DNA of 64,000 nucleotides from Pseudoalteromonas aurantia (lineage in GTDB: Bacteria > Pseudomonadota > Gammaproteobacteria > Enterobacterales > Alteromonadaceae), in NCBI RefSeq assembly GCF_005886875.1, contig NZ_PNBY01000020.1:41756-105755 (forward strand), given 5' to 3'. Made by a program: the position numbers and the translations under genes. How positions within the stretch are numbered: the stretch's first letter is position 1; every line of letters begins with the position of its first letter. Positions 27,349 to 36,197 of this stretch are shown piece after piece. Below the pieces are notes generated by a model. It had not been told where the DNA came from and did no database searches. It saw nothing but the letters and a program-made list of their open reading frames with translations.

Positions 27349-28716
27349 TCAGTAATTTCTAATGTTAGTAAAAGCGTCTTTCAATTTGTTTTGACACTTT
27401 TTGCCGGGGCTTAATTCTACCCCTGAATTTAAATCCAGACCTTGCGCTCCAAATTGGGATGCAGTTTTGACATTGTCTGGTGTTAAACCACCAGCCAGCA
27501 TGAAGTTACTTACATCATGTGCCTTTAATAGTTGCCAATCAAATTGTTCACCGGTACCACCAAAGCCTTTGGCAGATTGAGTATCATAAAGCAGTTTGTC
27601 TACCCCTTCGATGGGCTTTGGTAAACTGGTCTCTACGCCTTGGGCTTTCCAGATCTGGCAGGTTACAGGTAATCCATTACGTAAACGGTTAATGTATTGT
27701 GTGTCTTCTGAACCATGTAGTTGCACGGCACTTAATTTAAGCGTTTGGACGAAGTCAATCACCATAGAACTGTCAGCATTAACGAATACGCCGACATATC
27801 GCAAAGGAGCGCTTTCTACAACGGCTTTAGCACAGTCTAAGTCTACATAACGCGCCGACTTAGGGTGGAAAATCAGTCCTCCGTAGACTGCGCCGGCTTG
27901 GTAAGCGGCTATTGCATCTTGTGTTCGGGTTAAGCCACACACCTTGTTTTCACCTAAAATAAGCTTGCGGCATGCTTCATCTAAATTTTGTTCGCTCATA
28001 ATTGAGCTGCCAACTAAAAAACCATCACATAAAGGGGCTAGACGTTTAACATCTTGATGGGTATAAATACCAGATTCAGAAATAACCACCTTATCGTTAG
28101 GTATAAGCTTGCGCAGCTTTTCTGTGGTGGCTAAATCTGTACTTAAGTCTCTTAAGTCTCGGTTGTTTATTCCGATAATTTGCGCATCTAACTCGAGTGC
28201 GCGAACGACTTCTTCTTCATTACTGACCTCTGTAAGCACAGCCATATTGAGTTCTGCGGCTAGCGCTGATAAAGCTTTATATTGTTCGTTGTCAAGGACT
28301 GATAGCATGAGTAATATTGCATCACCTCCATTAAGGCGTGCTAGATATACTTGATATTCATCAATAAAGAAATCTTTGCAGATCAGTGGCTGTTCTACTT
28401 TACTACGCACATATGCAAGGTAATCAAAGGACCCTTGGAAATATTTTTCGTCAGTCAAGACACTAATGCAGCTTGCATATCGTTTATATACGTCAGCAAT
28501 TTCATCGAGATCAAATTTATCACGGATCAGGCCTTTAGACGGTGAGGCTTTTTTGCACTCTAAAATGAATTGAGTGCCTTTATTGGCAAGTGCAGCATAA
28601 AAATCACGCTTTGAAGGCTCAACGTTATTCACAAATTCGGTTAAAGGTAAATCAATTTTACGCTGAACCAGTTCAATTTGTTTATCGTTAACAATTCTCT
28701 CTAACACATTAGCCAT
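27349..28716 (-). CDS. trpCF: Bifunctional indole-3-glycerol phosphate synthase / phosphoribosylanthranilate isomerase
   Basis: 455-residue fusion of two TIM barrels that catalyse consecutive steps. The TrpC half occupies about residues 1-255 ([20 protein letters not shown] with the substrate-binding Lys, then [10 protein letters not shown] and [12 protein letters not shown]). The TrpF half occupies about 257-455 ([11 protein letters not shown] with the catalytic Cys, and [20 protein letters not shown]). The fused arrangement is that of enterics and related gammaproteobacteria. Its start overlaps the trpD stop by 8 bp. No broken motif was seen. Confidence 0.97.
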   Translation of the reverse strand: MANVLERIVNDKQIELVQRKIDLPLTEFVNNVEPSKRDFYAALANKGTQFILECKKASPSKGLIRDKFDLDEIADVYKRYASCISVLTDEKYFQGSFDYLAYVRSKVEQPLICKDFFIDEYQVYLARLNGGDAILLMLSVLDNEQYKALSALAAELNMAVLTEVSNEEEVVRALELDAQIIGINNRDLRDLSTDLATTEKLRKLIPNDKVVISESGIYTHQDVKRLAPLCDGFLVGSSIMSEQNLDEACRKLILGENKVCGLTRTQDAIAAYQAGAVYGGLIFHPKSARYVDLDCAKAVVESAPLRYVGVFVNADSSMVIDFVQTLKLSAVQLHGSEDTQYINRLRNGLPVTCQIWKAQGVETSLPKPIEGVDKLLYDTQSAKGFGGTGEQFDWQLLKAHDVSNFMLAGGLTPDNVKTASQFGAQGLDLNSGVELSPGKKCQNKLKDAFTNIRNY

Positions 28717-29713
28717 TACTCACCTCCACAATCTCGGCTAGTTTGGTCATGGCGACACCTGAGCGTATTACTGTCAATACATGGTCTGTTGCTTCTGTTA
28801 GATTACTAGCCTGGTCATTGAGCACGAGCAATGCTGCAACATTAGCGGCAATTGCGGCATTGTGTGCATCAGAACCTTCTCCTTTTAAAAGGGCAATACT
28901 GGCTTTTGCATTGTATTCAGGGGTATCTCCTGCGATTTGCGAAAGTGAATAGTTCCTTAGGCCAAAATCTTGTGGCGACAATGTATACTGGGTGATTTCA
29001 CCATGATTGAGTTCAGTCACTTCCGTAGTACCGTGCAAGGCTATTTCATCGGTCCCGCTGCCATGCACTATCATAGCTCGCTTGGTGCCAAGTGTTTTGA
29101 GTGTTTCAGCCATAGGTCGGCATAGCGCAGGATCATACACCCCTAACAGCTGTGCTTGCGGCGCAGCTGGGTTAGCTAACGGGCCAAGGATATTGAATAT
29201 GGTTCGTGTTTTGAGTGCGCCGCGCACAGGCATAGCATGTTTAACACCTTGGTGATACTGAGGTGCAAATAAAAATGTAAACCCAGTATTTTCTAAACAT
29301 GCACTGGCTTGCGTTGGGCTCATTTCGAGGTTTATGCCTAAGGTTCTCAGTAAATCAGCAGAGCCAGACTTACTTGAAACACTACGATTTCCATGTTTAA
29401 CCATATTGATGCCACAAGCGGCTGCAACAATTGCAGCCGTTGTGCTGACGTTAATGGTATTAGCACCATCACCGCCGGTACCACAGCTATCAGAGCAGCT
29501 TAAGCCTTTACTATCAAAAGGGACTGCATTATTGCGCATTGACTGGGCCGCGCCAGCTATTTCGTTAACGCTTTCACCTTTTAGCTTTAATGCGATAAGT
29601 GCAGCACTGAGCTCTATATCAGTCATATTGCCTAACATGATCTGATCGAATAATTCTTGTGCTTGAGAAAAACTCAAAGACTGTTTATCAAATAACTTTT
29701 TTAAACTATCCAT
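28709..29713 (-). CDS. trpD: Anthranilate phosphoribosyltransferase
   Basis: 334-residue enzyme that transfers phosphoribosyl from PRPP to anthranilate. The glycine-rich PRPP motif GTGGDGANTINVST and the KHGNRSVSSKSGSADLL segment that binds anthranilate and PRPP are both present. So is the VHG-DE motif (IVHGSGTDEIAL) for metal binding. It is a stand-alone TrpD, not fused to TrpG as in E. coli. It follows trpG by 8 bp and overlaps trpCF by 8 bp. Confidence 0.97.
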   Translation of the reverse strand: MDSLKKLFDKQSLSFSQAQELFDQIMLGNMTDIELSAALIALKLKGESVNEIAGAAQSMRNNAVPFDSKGLSCSDSCGTGGDGANTINVSTTAAIVAAACGINMVKHGNRSVSSKSGSADLLRTLGINLEMSPTQASACLENTGFTFLFAPQYHQGVKHAMPVRGALKTRTIFNILGPLANPAAPQAQLLGVYDPALCRPMAETLKTLGTKRAMIVHGSGTDEIALHGTTEVTELNHGEITQYTLSPQDFGLRNYSLSQIAGDTPEYNAKASIALLKGEGSDAHNAAIAANVAALLVLNDQASNLTEATDHVLTVIRSGVAMTKLAEIVEVSNG

Positions 29714-29721
29714 GTTGGCTC

Positions 29722-30309
29722 CTAACGTGTCAGATAGTCGATGGTTTGCTTAAGTAACTGAGCACCATCAGGGGTTAATATAGATTCTGGATGAAATTGA
29801 TACCCAATGACTCTATCTTGTGGGTGATAAATCGCCATGGGGATCGTGTCAAATTGTGCAATAACTTGTAGTGAATCAGGAACAGTCGTTGCCATCAGTG
29901 AGTGATAGCGGGCGACAGGGAACTGTTTCCCAAGACCATCGAATACAGGGTGGTCATCTGCGGTGATGGTTGATGACTTACCATGCACGGTTTCTCCTGC
30001 ATGACCAATTGTGCCACCATAGCTTTGTGTTAAGGCTTGTTGGCCTAAGCATATTCCTAGCATAGGGAATATACCTTTACATAGCTCGATAAGCTCAAGT
30101 AAACACCCTGCATGACCAGGGTTGCCTGGGCCAGGTGATAAAACAAGCATAACAGGCAGTGTTTCTTTACTCATTTCGGAAAATATTCTTTCAGCACTAA
30201 TATTGTTGCGGTAAATAACCAACTCAGTGCCGAGCAATGAGAGTTCATCGACCAAGTTGTAGCTAAATGAGTCAAAGTTATCTAAAAAGTAGACTTTAAT
30301 GTTATGCAT
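29722..30309 (-). CDS. trpG: Anthranilate synthase glutamine amidotransferase component
   Basis: 195-residue class I glutamine amidotransferase that supplies ammonia to TrpE. The catalytic triad is Cys87 (MLGICLGQQ), His173 and Glu175 (YQFHPES). The oxyanion motif is LSPGPGNP. Located between trpE and trpD it is assigned to tryptophan synthesis rather than folate synthesis (PabA), although such subunits are shared in some bacteria. Its start overlaps the trpE stop by 8 bp. Confidence 0.96.
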   Translation of the reverse strand: MHNIKVYFLDNFDSFSYNLVDELSLLGTELVIYRNNISAERIFSEMSKETLPVMLVLSPGPGNPGHAGCLLELIELCKGIFPMLGICLGQQALTQSYGGTIGHAGETVHGKSSTITADDHPVFDGLGKQFPVARYHSLMATTVPDSLQVIAQFDTIPMAIYHPQDRVIGYQFHPESILTPDGAQLLKQTIDYLTR

Positions 30310-31879
30310 GCTTACCGCCTTGATAAGTTGACTGTACAGCGCTTATTACGGCTTGGGCTTTCGCCCGAGTTTCATCTGCTTCAGCTTGTGGTACTGAATC
30401 ATATACAACGCCCGCACCGGCTTGCACATGCGCTAGCCCATTTTTGACAAATGCAGAGCGAATAACAATACAGGTATCCATGGTACCATCACCGGTCAGA
30501 TACCCCACAGCACCGCCATAGCTCCCTCTTCTAAATTTCTCTGTTTGACGAACAAGTTCTGCAGCCTTCACTTTAGGCGCGCCGACCAAAGTGCCCATGT
30601 TCATACACGCTTGATACGCATGTAATGCATCTAAATCTGGTTTTAATTGGCCAACAACGCGAGAGACCAAGTGCATGACTTGAGAATACCTATCTACTTT
30701 AAGTAGCTCTTTTGCGTGACGAGTTCCTGCAACACTGATACGAGCTACATCGTTACGTGCTAAATCAACCAACATTAAATGTTCAGCACGTTCCTTTTTA
30801 TCATCTCGTAATTCGAGTTCGATGCGGCTATCTAAGTCTGGATTAATTGTACCATCGGCAAATTTACCACGTTGACGCGTTCCTGCAATTGGATAAACTT
30901 CAACTTGATTACTCTGAACACAATATTTGAGCGCTGATTCGGGCGATGCACCGAATACGATGAAGTCCTGATCTCGCATATAGAACATATACGGGCTAGG
31001 GTTTTGTATTTTGAGCTGCTGGTATGCTGCTAGTGGTTGTTCACAGGGTAATGTAAATGCGCGTGATGGTACGACTTGAAAAATATCACCATCAGTAATG
31101 TTGTTCTTGAGTGTGCTGACTTGCTGACAGAATTTTTCATCATCGATATTTACGGTGACATGAGACTCGCCAGAAATTAATGTTGGAGTATAAGGTTTAG
31201 TGGCATCACATTGTTGGTTCAATGTTTCTAATTGTTTACCAATTTCAAAACAATTCGCGTGTACATCCGGTCCATTGAATACATTGCCAATTAGCTCTGT
31301 GGTTTTTTCTTGATGATCAATTAATACCAGCGTTTCAGCCAAATAAAATACATAGTCTGGGCAGGTGTTTTTATCGTTTGGTACGTCTGGCAGTTGTTCA
31401 AAGTTGGCGACCATGTCATAGGCGAATACGCCGCCTAAAAACACTGAAAATGGCGTGTCTGAGTTACTTTTAATTTTGTTAATACAAGTTCTTAACGCGC
31501 TAAATGCATTATCTGCTTTTAATTTACTGTATTCGTCTTGTTGAATGTTACTGGTTTTATACTCCAGTGTGAGTACTGTATCGTGTAACCCTACATGGCA
31601 ATTTTTTACCTTCGACGCTAAATGTGCCAGCAGTTGTTTACCGTTATTAGATAGTGCAGTCACAATGACTTGTCGGCCCTGACACTCGATACGTAAAGCG
31701 GCATCAACTAAAATAATACTCTTTACATTATCTTTAGAATCGATCTCTGCTGATTCTAATAGCAGCGAGTTGTTTTTATCGAGTGCAGCATAAAGAGAGA
31801 GTGGGCTACTAATGTATTCTCGCCGTTGCCGTATGCTCGTCACCTCTCCAGGTGTTGTTGTTATATGACTAAAAATCAA
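30302..31879 (-). CDS. trpE: Anthranilate synthase component I
   Basis: 525-residue enzyme that converts chorismate to anthranilate, the first committed step. The N-terminal feedback-inhibition motif LLES (SLLLESAEIDSKD, residues about 39-51) is present, so the enzyme is probably inhibited by tryptophan. The chorismate-binding C-terminal half contains PIAGTRQRGK, DLARNDVARIS and the terminal signature AGAGVVYDSVPQAEADE. It is the first structural gene of the operon. Two tandem Trp leader/attenuator units lie directly upstream (31898-32150), so transcription into it is expected to depend on charged tRNA-Trp twice. Confidence 0.97.
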   Translation of the reverse strand: MIFSHITTTPGEVTSIRQRREYISSPLSLYAALDKNNSLLLESAEIDSKDNVKSIILVDAALRIECQGRQVIVTALSNNGKQLLAHLASKVKNCHVGLHDTVLTLEYKTSNIQQDEYSKLKADNAFSALRTCINKIKSNSDTPFSVFLGGVFAYDMVANFEQLPDVPNDKNTCPDYVFYLAETLVLIDHQEKTTELIGNVFNGPDVHANCFEIGKQLETLNQQCDATKPYTPTLISGESHVTVNIDDEKFCQQVSTLKNNITDGDIFQVVPSRAFTLPCEQPLAAYQQLKIQNPSPYMFYMRDQDFIVFGASPESALKYCVQSNQVEVYPIAGTRQRGKFADGTINPDLDSRIELELRDDKKERAEHLMLVDLARNDVARISVAGTRHAKELLKVDRYSQVMHLVSRVVGQLKPDLDALHAYQACMNMGTLVGAPKVKAAELVRQTEKFRRGSYGGAVGYLTGDGTMDTCIVIRSAFVKNGLAHVQAGAGVVYDSVPQAEADETRAKAQAVISAVQSTYQGGKHA

Positions 31880-31897
31880 ACCTCATTCCCCTAATAC

Positions 31898-31931
31898 AAA
31901 AAGCCCCGCTAGTAAACTTACTAAGCGGGGC
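31898..31931 (-). terminator. Attenuator terminator of the proximal trp leader
   Basis: On the minus strand GCCCCGCTT pairs with AGCGGGGC, extended by TTACT/AGTAA with one bulged base. A T run (complement of 31898-31902) follows, 19 bp before trpE. The 5' arm can pair instead with TTAGCGGG just behind the leader peptide's Trp codons, the expected antiterminator. Confidence 0.9.
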
Positions 31932-31960
31932 GTTTAAATACGTATAACAATGCCGTCCCG

Positions 31961-32011
31961 CTAAGCCAGGCACCACCACCAAGAATGTGTCATTGCATTG
32001 TTATTTAACAT
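31961..32011 (-). CDS. trpL: Proximal trp leader peptide (MLNNNAMTHSWWWCLA)
   Basis: 16-residue open frame from ATG 32011 to TAG 31961, with three consecutive Trp codons at residues 11-13 and GGAAG about 8 bases before the start. It is followed 30 bp later by a U-tailed terminator and then trpE. This is the classical attenuation layout: ribosome stalling at the Trp codons frees the antiterminator TTAGCGGG. Confidence 0.9.
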   Translation of the reverse strand: MLNNNAMTHSWWWCLA

Positions 32012-32044
32012 GTGTACTTCCAATTTTTAACATTTATTTAGATA

Positions 32045-32072
32045 TAAAAAAACCCGCTTAATTTGCGGGTTT
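32045..32072 (-). terminator. Attenuator terminator of the distal trp leader
   Basis: AAACCCGC / GCGGGTTT 8-bp stem with a 7-nt loop and a run of T on the minus strand. Its 5' arm can pair with CGGGTGTTTC (complement of 32093-32102), which lies just after the Trp codons of the distal leader, giving a mutually exclusive antiterminator. Confidence 0.88.
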
Positions 32073-32105
32073 CAACTTTCGCTAGATACAACGAAACACC
32101 CGAAT

Positions 32106-32150
32106 CTACGAGCGCCACCACCAATTTGTTGTTTTAATTAATTTAAGCAT
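32106..32150 (-). CDS. trpL: Distal trp leader peptide (MLKLIKTTNWWWRS)
   Basis: 14-residue open frame from ATG 32150 to TAG 32106, with three consecutive Trp codons at residues 10-12. Bases around and after the stop can form a 1:2 pause hairpin (CGCT..TAGAT with ATCTAGCG). The Shine-Dalgarno site is weak. It is a second, upstream copy of the Trp-codon leader design and differs in sequence from the proximal one. Confidence 0.85.
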   Translation of the reverse strand: MLKLIKTTNWWWRS

Positions 32151-32184
32151 GTGTTAATCATTAATATGTATCTTTAGTACGTAC

Positions 32185-32214
32185 AGTAAACCCCACTGGA
32201 CGCAATTCTGTCAA
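32185..32214 (-). promoter_or_regulatory. trp operon promoter
   Basis: -35 TTGACA (complement of 32209-32214), 18-bp spacer, -10 TTTACT (complement of 32185-32190), placed 35 bp before the distal leader ATG. The sequence ACTGTACGTACTAAAG overlapping the -10 resembles a TrpR-type GTACTA site, but I cannot confirm an operator. Confidence 0.75.
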
Positions 32215-32326
32215 GGGCAAAATCGCGATAGTTATATAAAAATATAAAAAATATACAAAGTTCGTAGCCTTTAGGAGTGTTATACTTCATCCCTAATAAA
32301 AAGCTACCAGATATAAAAGAGTTAGT

Positions 32327-33175
32327 TTGATTAAATATGATTTACACAGCCATACCACCTTTTCTGATGGACGTTTAACGGTTCCGCAATTGCTAGAGCG
32401 AGCAACAGAAAAGGGCGTAGATGTATTGGCGATCACCGATCACGATACCACAGCTGCAATTCAGCCAGCTAAAGCGTATATAGAGCAAAATAATTTAGCC
32501 CTTGAGCTCATTCCTGGTGTAGAGATCTCAACTCGATGGGAAAGCTTCGAAATACATATAGTCGGGTTAGCGGTTGATCCGCAGGCTGAGCAGCTAAGTG
32601 AATTACTTCTATCCCAACAAGCGAAAAGAGAAGCACGCGCTAAAGAAATTGGTGTCAGGTTAGCTAAACGCGGTTACGAGGGCGTTTACGAACAGGCAAA
32701 AGAGCTTGCTGGCGATGCTGAGATCACCCGTGCTCACTTTGCTGCCGCGTTGGTTGAACGTGGCGTTGCAAAGAATATTCAGGGTGTGTTTAAAAAGTTT
32801 TTAGCACGCAATAAAACAGGATATGTGCCAAGCTCATGGTGTGATATGGCAACGGCTATTAATGCAATCAAAGCAGCTGGTGGCATAAGTGTTGTCGCAC
32901 ACCCGGCTCGATATCAAATGTCGAACAAATGGCTACGTAAATTGTTGCAAGAGTTTGCAGAGATAGGCGGGCAAGGTATGGAAGTCGCCCAACCCCAGCA
33001 ATCGCCGAGCGAACGTCAATTTTTAGGGCAACTAAGCCGAGAGTTTGGGTTACTAGCCAGCCAGGGTTCAGATTTCCATTACCCGATGCCTTGGCTAGAA
33101 CTGGGGAAAAATCTATACTTACCAAAAGATTGCCAAGGTGTTTGGCAGTTTTGGGAAGAAAACGAGGAATGTTAA
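32327..33175 (+). CDS. rnm: RNase AM / 5'-3' exoribonuclease, PHP family (YciV)
   Basis: 282-residue PHP-domain phosphoesterase. E. coli YciV (formerly trpH, now Rnm) is a 5'-3' exoribonuclease that trims rRNA 5' ends; the function here is by homology. The metal-ligand motifs are DLHSHTTFSDG (5-15), ITDHDTT (36-42), the PGVE segment, HIVGL, VAHPARY and QGSDFH. The context KKFLARNKTGYVPSSWC closely recalls the E. coli protein. The start is TTG 32327, with no better in-frame start before the domain. It is divergent from the trp operon and followed 1 bp later by yciO, as in E. coli. Confidence 0.92.
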   Translation: MIKYDLHSHTTFSDGRLTVPQLLERATEKGVDVLAITDHDTTAAIQPAKAYIEQNNLALELIPGVEISTRWESFEIHIVGLAVDPQAEQLSELLLSQQAKREARAKEIGVRLAKRGYEGVYEQAKELAGDAEITRAHFAAALVERGVAKNIQGVFKKFLARNKTGYVPSSWCDMATAINAIKAAGGISVVAHPARYQMSNKWLRKLLQEFAEIGGQGMEVAQPQQSPSERQFLGQLSREFGLLASQGSDFHYPMPWLELGKNLYLPKDCQGVWQFWEENEEC

Positions 33176-33176
33176 T

Positions 33177-33797
33177 ATGAGCCAATTTTTTCATGTTCAC
33201 CCAGATAACCCGCAGGCACGGCTAATTAAGCAAGCTGCCGATATTATCAAGCAAGGCGGTGTTGTTGTTTATCCAACCGATTCAGGGTATGCAATAGGGT
33301 GCGGTATTGGTAATAAGCAAGCTAAAGAGCGTATTGAGCGCATAAGAGGCATTGAAAAGCACCATAATTTTACTTTGATGTGCAGAGATTTATCAGAGCT
33401 TGCAACGTATGCTCGAGTAGATAACCAAATGTTCAGGCTCATAAAAAATAACACTCCTGGGCCGTATACGTTTATTTTTAAAGGCACCAAAGAAGTGCCT
33501 AAACGGTTATTAAATGACAAGAAAAAGACCATTGGTATTCGGGTAACCGATCATCCTATAACCAGTGCTTTGCTGACTGAACTGGGTGAACCATTGATGT
33601 CGTGTTCTTTAATTTTACCTGGTGAGCAGTTTACTGAATCAGACCCTGATGAGATTAGACTCAGAATTGAAAAACTGGTGGACTTAATTATTCACGGCGG
33701 TTATCTAATAGAACAAGCAACGACGGTTATAGACTTATCTGAAGATGAGGTTGATATTTTACGTGTTGGATGTGGCGATACCGCAGCGTTTACCTGA
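33177..33797 (+). CDS. yciO: YciO, Sua5/YrdC-family protein
   Basis: 206-residue protein of the Sua5/YrdC/YciO fold, related to the threonylcarbamoyl-AMP synthases of tRNA t6A formation. YciO itself is a paralogue whose role is not settled. It starts MSQFFHVHPDNPQARLI, essentially the E. coli YciO start, with VVVYPTDSGYAIG, the FTLMCRDLSEL segment and GIRVTDHPI. ATG 33177 is chosen over the frame's earlier codon at 33138, which overlaps rnm. It is part of an rnm-yciO-scpA-scpB-rluB cluster with tight spacing. Confidence 0.93.
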   Translation: MSQFFHVHPDNPQARLIKQAADIIKQGGVVVYPTDSGYAIGCGIGNKQAKERIERIRGIEKHHNFTLMCRDLSELATYARVDNQMFRLIKNNTPGPYTFIFKGTKEVPKRLLNDKKKTIGIRVTDHPITSALLTELGEPLMSCSLILPGEQFTESDPDEIRLRIEKLVDLIIHGGYLIEQATTVIDLSEDEVDILRVGCGDTAAFT

Positions 33798-33806
33798 TGA
33801 TATTTA

Positions 33807-34607
33807 ATGAATGATGTAGCAGAAAAAGCACCGCCGTTTGCATTTTTACATGGGCAAGCGGTGATAGAAAAGCCGGAAGATTTATATATTCCTCCAGATG
33901 CCCTAGAAATTATCCTAGAAACGTTTGAGGGACCTCTCGACCTCCTTTTATACCTCATCAAACGTCATAAGTTAGATATTTTAGAGTTACCTATTCTCAG
34001 CATTACTCAACAATATGTTGCGTACGTTGAATTGATGACTGAATTGCGATTAGAGTTGGCGGGAGAATATTTGGTTATGGCAGCATTATTGGCTCAAATA
34101 AAGTCAAGAATGTTGCTGCCTGTACACGAAGAACTTGAAGAAGAAGAAGATCCTCGAGCCGAACTTGTTCGAAGGCTGCAAGAATATGAACAATATAAAT
34201 TAGCGGCTGAAAATTTAGATCAATTACCTAGGCTGGAGCGGGATATATTGGTCGCTCGTGCGTTAGTGGATGAAAGCGAAGTGCCTGTGGCAGAAACGCC
34301 AGAAATTGCACTCAAAGAGCTTATGCTAGCATTTGCCGATGTGATGGCACGTGCAAAAACATTTGAGCATCATCAGATCACCACAGAATCTTTATCGACT
34401 AGAGAGAGGATGAGCCAAATTTTACACTACTTATCAGAGAATGATGGTCAGTGCCCGTTTACCAAGTTGTTTAAAGTAGAAGAAGGTCGTAGTGGTGTTG
34501 TTGTAACATTTATTGCAATGTTGGAACTAATTAAAGAGCAATTGATAAATTGTTTACAAGTAACCCCTTCTAGTCAGATTTATTTGAGTTTGCAGCTACA
34601 AGAGTAG
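33807..34607 (+). CDS. scpA: Segregation and condensation protein A
   Basis: 266-residue kleisin subunit that links the heads of the SMC dimer and, with ScpB, helps condense and segregate the chromosome. The family N-terminus is clear (EIILETFEGPLDLLLYLIKR, then DILELPILSITQQYVAYVE). The middle is acidic (EELEEEEDPRAELVRRLQEY), and the C-terminal winged helix (REVSQILHYL-like) is recognisable. It lies 9 bp after yciO. The presence of ScpAB implies an SMC-ScpAB condensin in the organism instead of, or along with, MukBEF. No smc gene is in the window. Confidence 0.95.
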   Translation: MNDVAEKAPPFAFLHGQAVIEKPEDLYIPPDALEIILETFEGPLDLLLYLIKRHKLDILELPILSITQQYVAYVELMTELRLELAGEYLVMAALLAQIKSRMLLPVHEELEEEEDPRAELVRRLQEYEQYKLAAENLDQLPRLERDILVARALVDESEVPVAETPEIALKELMLAFADVMARAKTFEHHQITTESLSTRERMSQILHYLSENDGQCPFTKLFKVEEGRSGVVVTFIAMLELIKEQLINCLQVTPSSQIYLSLQLQE

Positions 34608-34655
34608 CTTAACCTCTGTCATAATAGAGGATTGAGTTTTATTTTGGTGTGTGTA

Positions 34656-35240
34656 ATGCGGCGTGTAAGTGATGAGCAGTTGATTGAGCTTATAGAAGCG
34701 GCAATTTTTGTGTCAGAAACACCATTGTCAAAAAAGCGATTAAGGGAAACCGTATTAAAGGAAGTTGCTGCGTCTGGAGTGCGTGTTGACGAAGCAATAC
34801 GCTCGATATCAGAGCACTATCAAACGCGAGGCGTTCAATTAGTTGAGGTGGGCAGTGGATATCGATTTCAAGCATGTAAACGATTAACGCCTTGGCTTAG
34901 TCATTTATGGCAAGAGAAAGCGCCTAAATATTCAAGGGCGACCTTGGAGACGCTCGCTTTAATAGCTTATCGTCAGCCGATCACCCGAGGTGAAATAGAA
35001 CAAGTACGAGGCGTATCTGTCAGCTCTAACATTATGAAGAGCTTACAGGAACGTGAATGGATAAAAGTTGTGGGCTTTAAAGAAGTGCCAGGTAAACCTG
35101 CGTTATATGCGACAACAAACCAATTTTTAGATTATTTTTCGTTATCTGGTTTAAATATGCTGCCAGAGTTACCTGAGCAGCATGAAGTTAAAATAGATCA
35201 GATGTTAAGCGATCCTTCTGTGAGAGAATCATCCGAATGA
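34656..35240 (+). CDS. scpB: Segregation and condensation protein B
   Basis: 194-residue partner of ScpA, made of two winged helices. Family sequences include ARPAL-type [20 protein letters not shown] (about 80-99), [15 protein letters not shown] and [17 protein letters not shown]. The frame is also open from TTG 34632. ATG 34656 ([16 protein letters not shown]) is taken because family proteins begin near this helix, but neither start has a strong ribosome site. The stop overlaps the rluB start (ATGA at 35237). Confidence 0.93.
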   Translation: MRRVSDEQLIELIEAAIFVSETPLSKKRLRETVLKEVAASGVRVDEAIRSISEHYQTRGVQLVEVGSGYRFQACKRLTPWLSHLWQEKAPKYSRATLETLALIAYRQPITRGEIEQVRGVSVSSNIMKSLQEREWIKVVGFKEVPGKPALYATTNQFLDYFSLSGLNMLPELPEQHEVKIDQMLSDPSVRESSE

Positions 35241-36103
35241 GTGAAAAGTTACAAAAAGTATTAGCCCGAGCCGGCGTGGGGTCACGTCGTGAAATGGAAA
35301 AATACATTGATGCAAATCGCGTTAGTGTTGATGGCAAAGTGGCTAAATTAGGTGATCGTGTTGAAGAAGATGCGTTGATCCGTGTTGATGGTCATATTGT
35401 TAAAATAGAACAAAAAGAAGACCGAATTTGTCGTGTTATTATGTACCATAAACCGGAAGGTGAGCTATGTACACGAAAAGATCCAGAAGGGCGTCGAACG
35501 GTATTTGATAGATTGCCACGTATTGACGGGGAGCGGTGGATAGCGATTGGTCGCCTAGATATTAATACGTCAGGCTTGTTGTTATTTACTAATGATGGAG
35601 AACTCGCTAACCGTTTGATGCACCCTAAATATGAAGTAGAACGTGAATACTCTGCTCGTGTATTTGGTGAGGTAACTAATGAAACGTTACGTACTCTCAC
35701 GAAAGGTGTTGAGTTAGAAGACGGACCTGCAAAATTTTTAAACATTAAACCAATGGGCGGCGAAGGTATTAACAAATGGTTTAACGTGATGCTGACTGAA
35801 GGACGAAATCGTGAGGTACGTCGTTTGTGGCAATCACAAGATGTTGAAGTTTCTCGTCTTATCAGGATCCGTTATGGCAAACTTGAGTTGAATAAACGTT
35901 TACCACAAGGCGGCTGGGAAGAGCTAGAGTTACCAGAAGTAAACTATTTACGTAAATCCGTGCGTTTAGGTAATGAAACACAGACTAAGTTATCTGTAAT
36001 GCCTGAAAAGCGCAAAGATAAGCGAGCGAAGATCAATCAGATCCGTAAAGCGGTGAAAAAGCATAATCAAAGAGTACAAAAGCCGAAACGTCGTCAATCA
36101 TAA
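35237..36103 (+). CDS. rluB: 23S rRNA pseudouridine2605 synthase
   Basis: 288-residue RsuA/RluB-family enzyme with an S4 RNA-binding domain at the N-terminus ([20 protein letters not shown]) and a catalytic domain with Asp108 in [11 protein letters not shown]. It modifies U2605 of 23S rRNA by homology to E. coli RluB. The basic tail ([19 protein letters not shown]) is typical. RluE and RsuA are the alternatives; the S4 domain and the scpB neighbour favour RluB. Last gene of the cluster, followed by a strong terminator. Confidence 0.92.
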   Translation: MSEKLQKVLARAGVGSRREMEKYIDANRVSVDGKVAKLGDRVEEDALIRVDGHIVKIEQKEDRICRVIMYHKPEGELCTRKDPEGRRTVFDRLPRIDGERWIAIGRLDINTSGLLLFTNDGELANRLMHPKYEVEREYSARVFGEVTNETLRTLTKGVELEDGPAKFLNIKPMGGEGINKWFNVMLTEGRNREVRRLWQSQDVEVSRLIRIRYGKLELNKRLPQGGWEELELPEVNYLRKSVRLGNETQTKLSVMPEKRKDKRAKINQIRKAVKKHNQRVQKPKRRQS

Positions 36104-36144
36104 ACACAGATATAATCGTAGTTTAAATAGAGCAAAGTAAAAAG

Positions 36145-36168
36145 AAAGCCGCTGTAACAGCGGCTTTT
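36145..36168 (+). terminator. Rho-independent terminator after rluB
   Basis: 10-bp perfect stem AAAGCCGCTG / CAGCGGCTTT with a 3-nt loop and a following TTTT. It may also serve the convergent gene ending at 36198. Confidence 0.9.
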
Positions 36169-36197
36169 GTATTAGGTATAACTAGAAATGTTCAGTA

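Noticed and set aside
32170..32190. TrpR operator over the trp -10
   Set aside because: ACTGTACGTACTAAAG has a GTACTA half-site but lacks the two-fold symmetry I would require; kept only as a remark.
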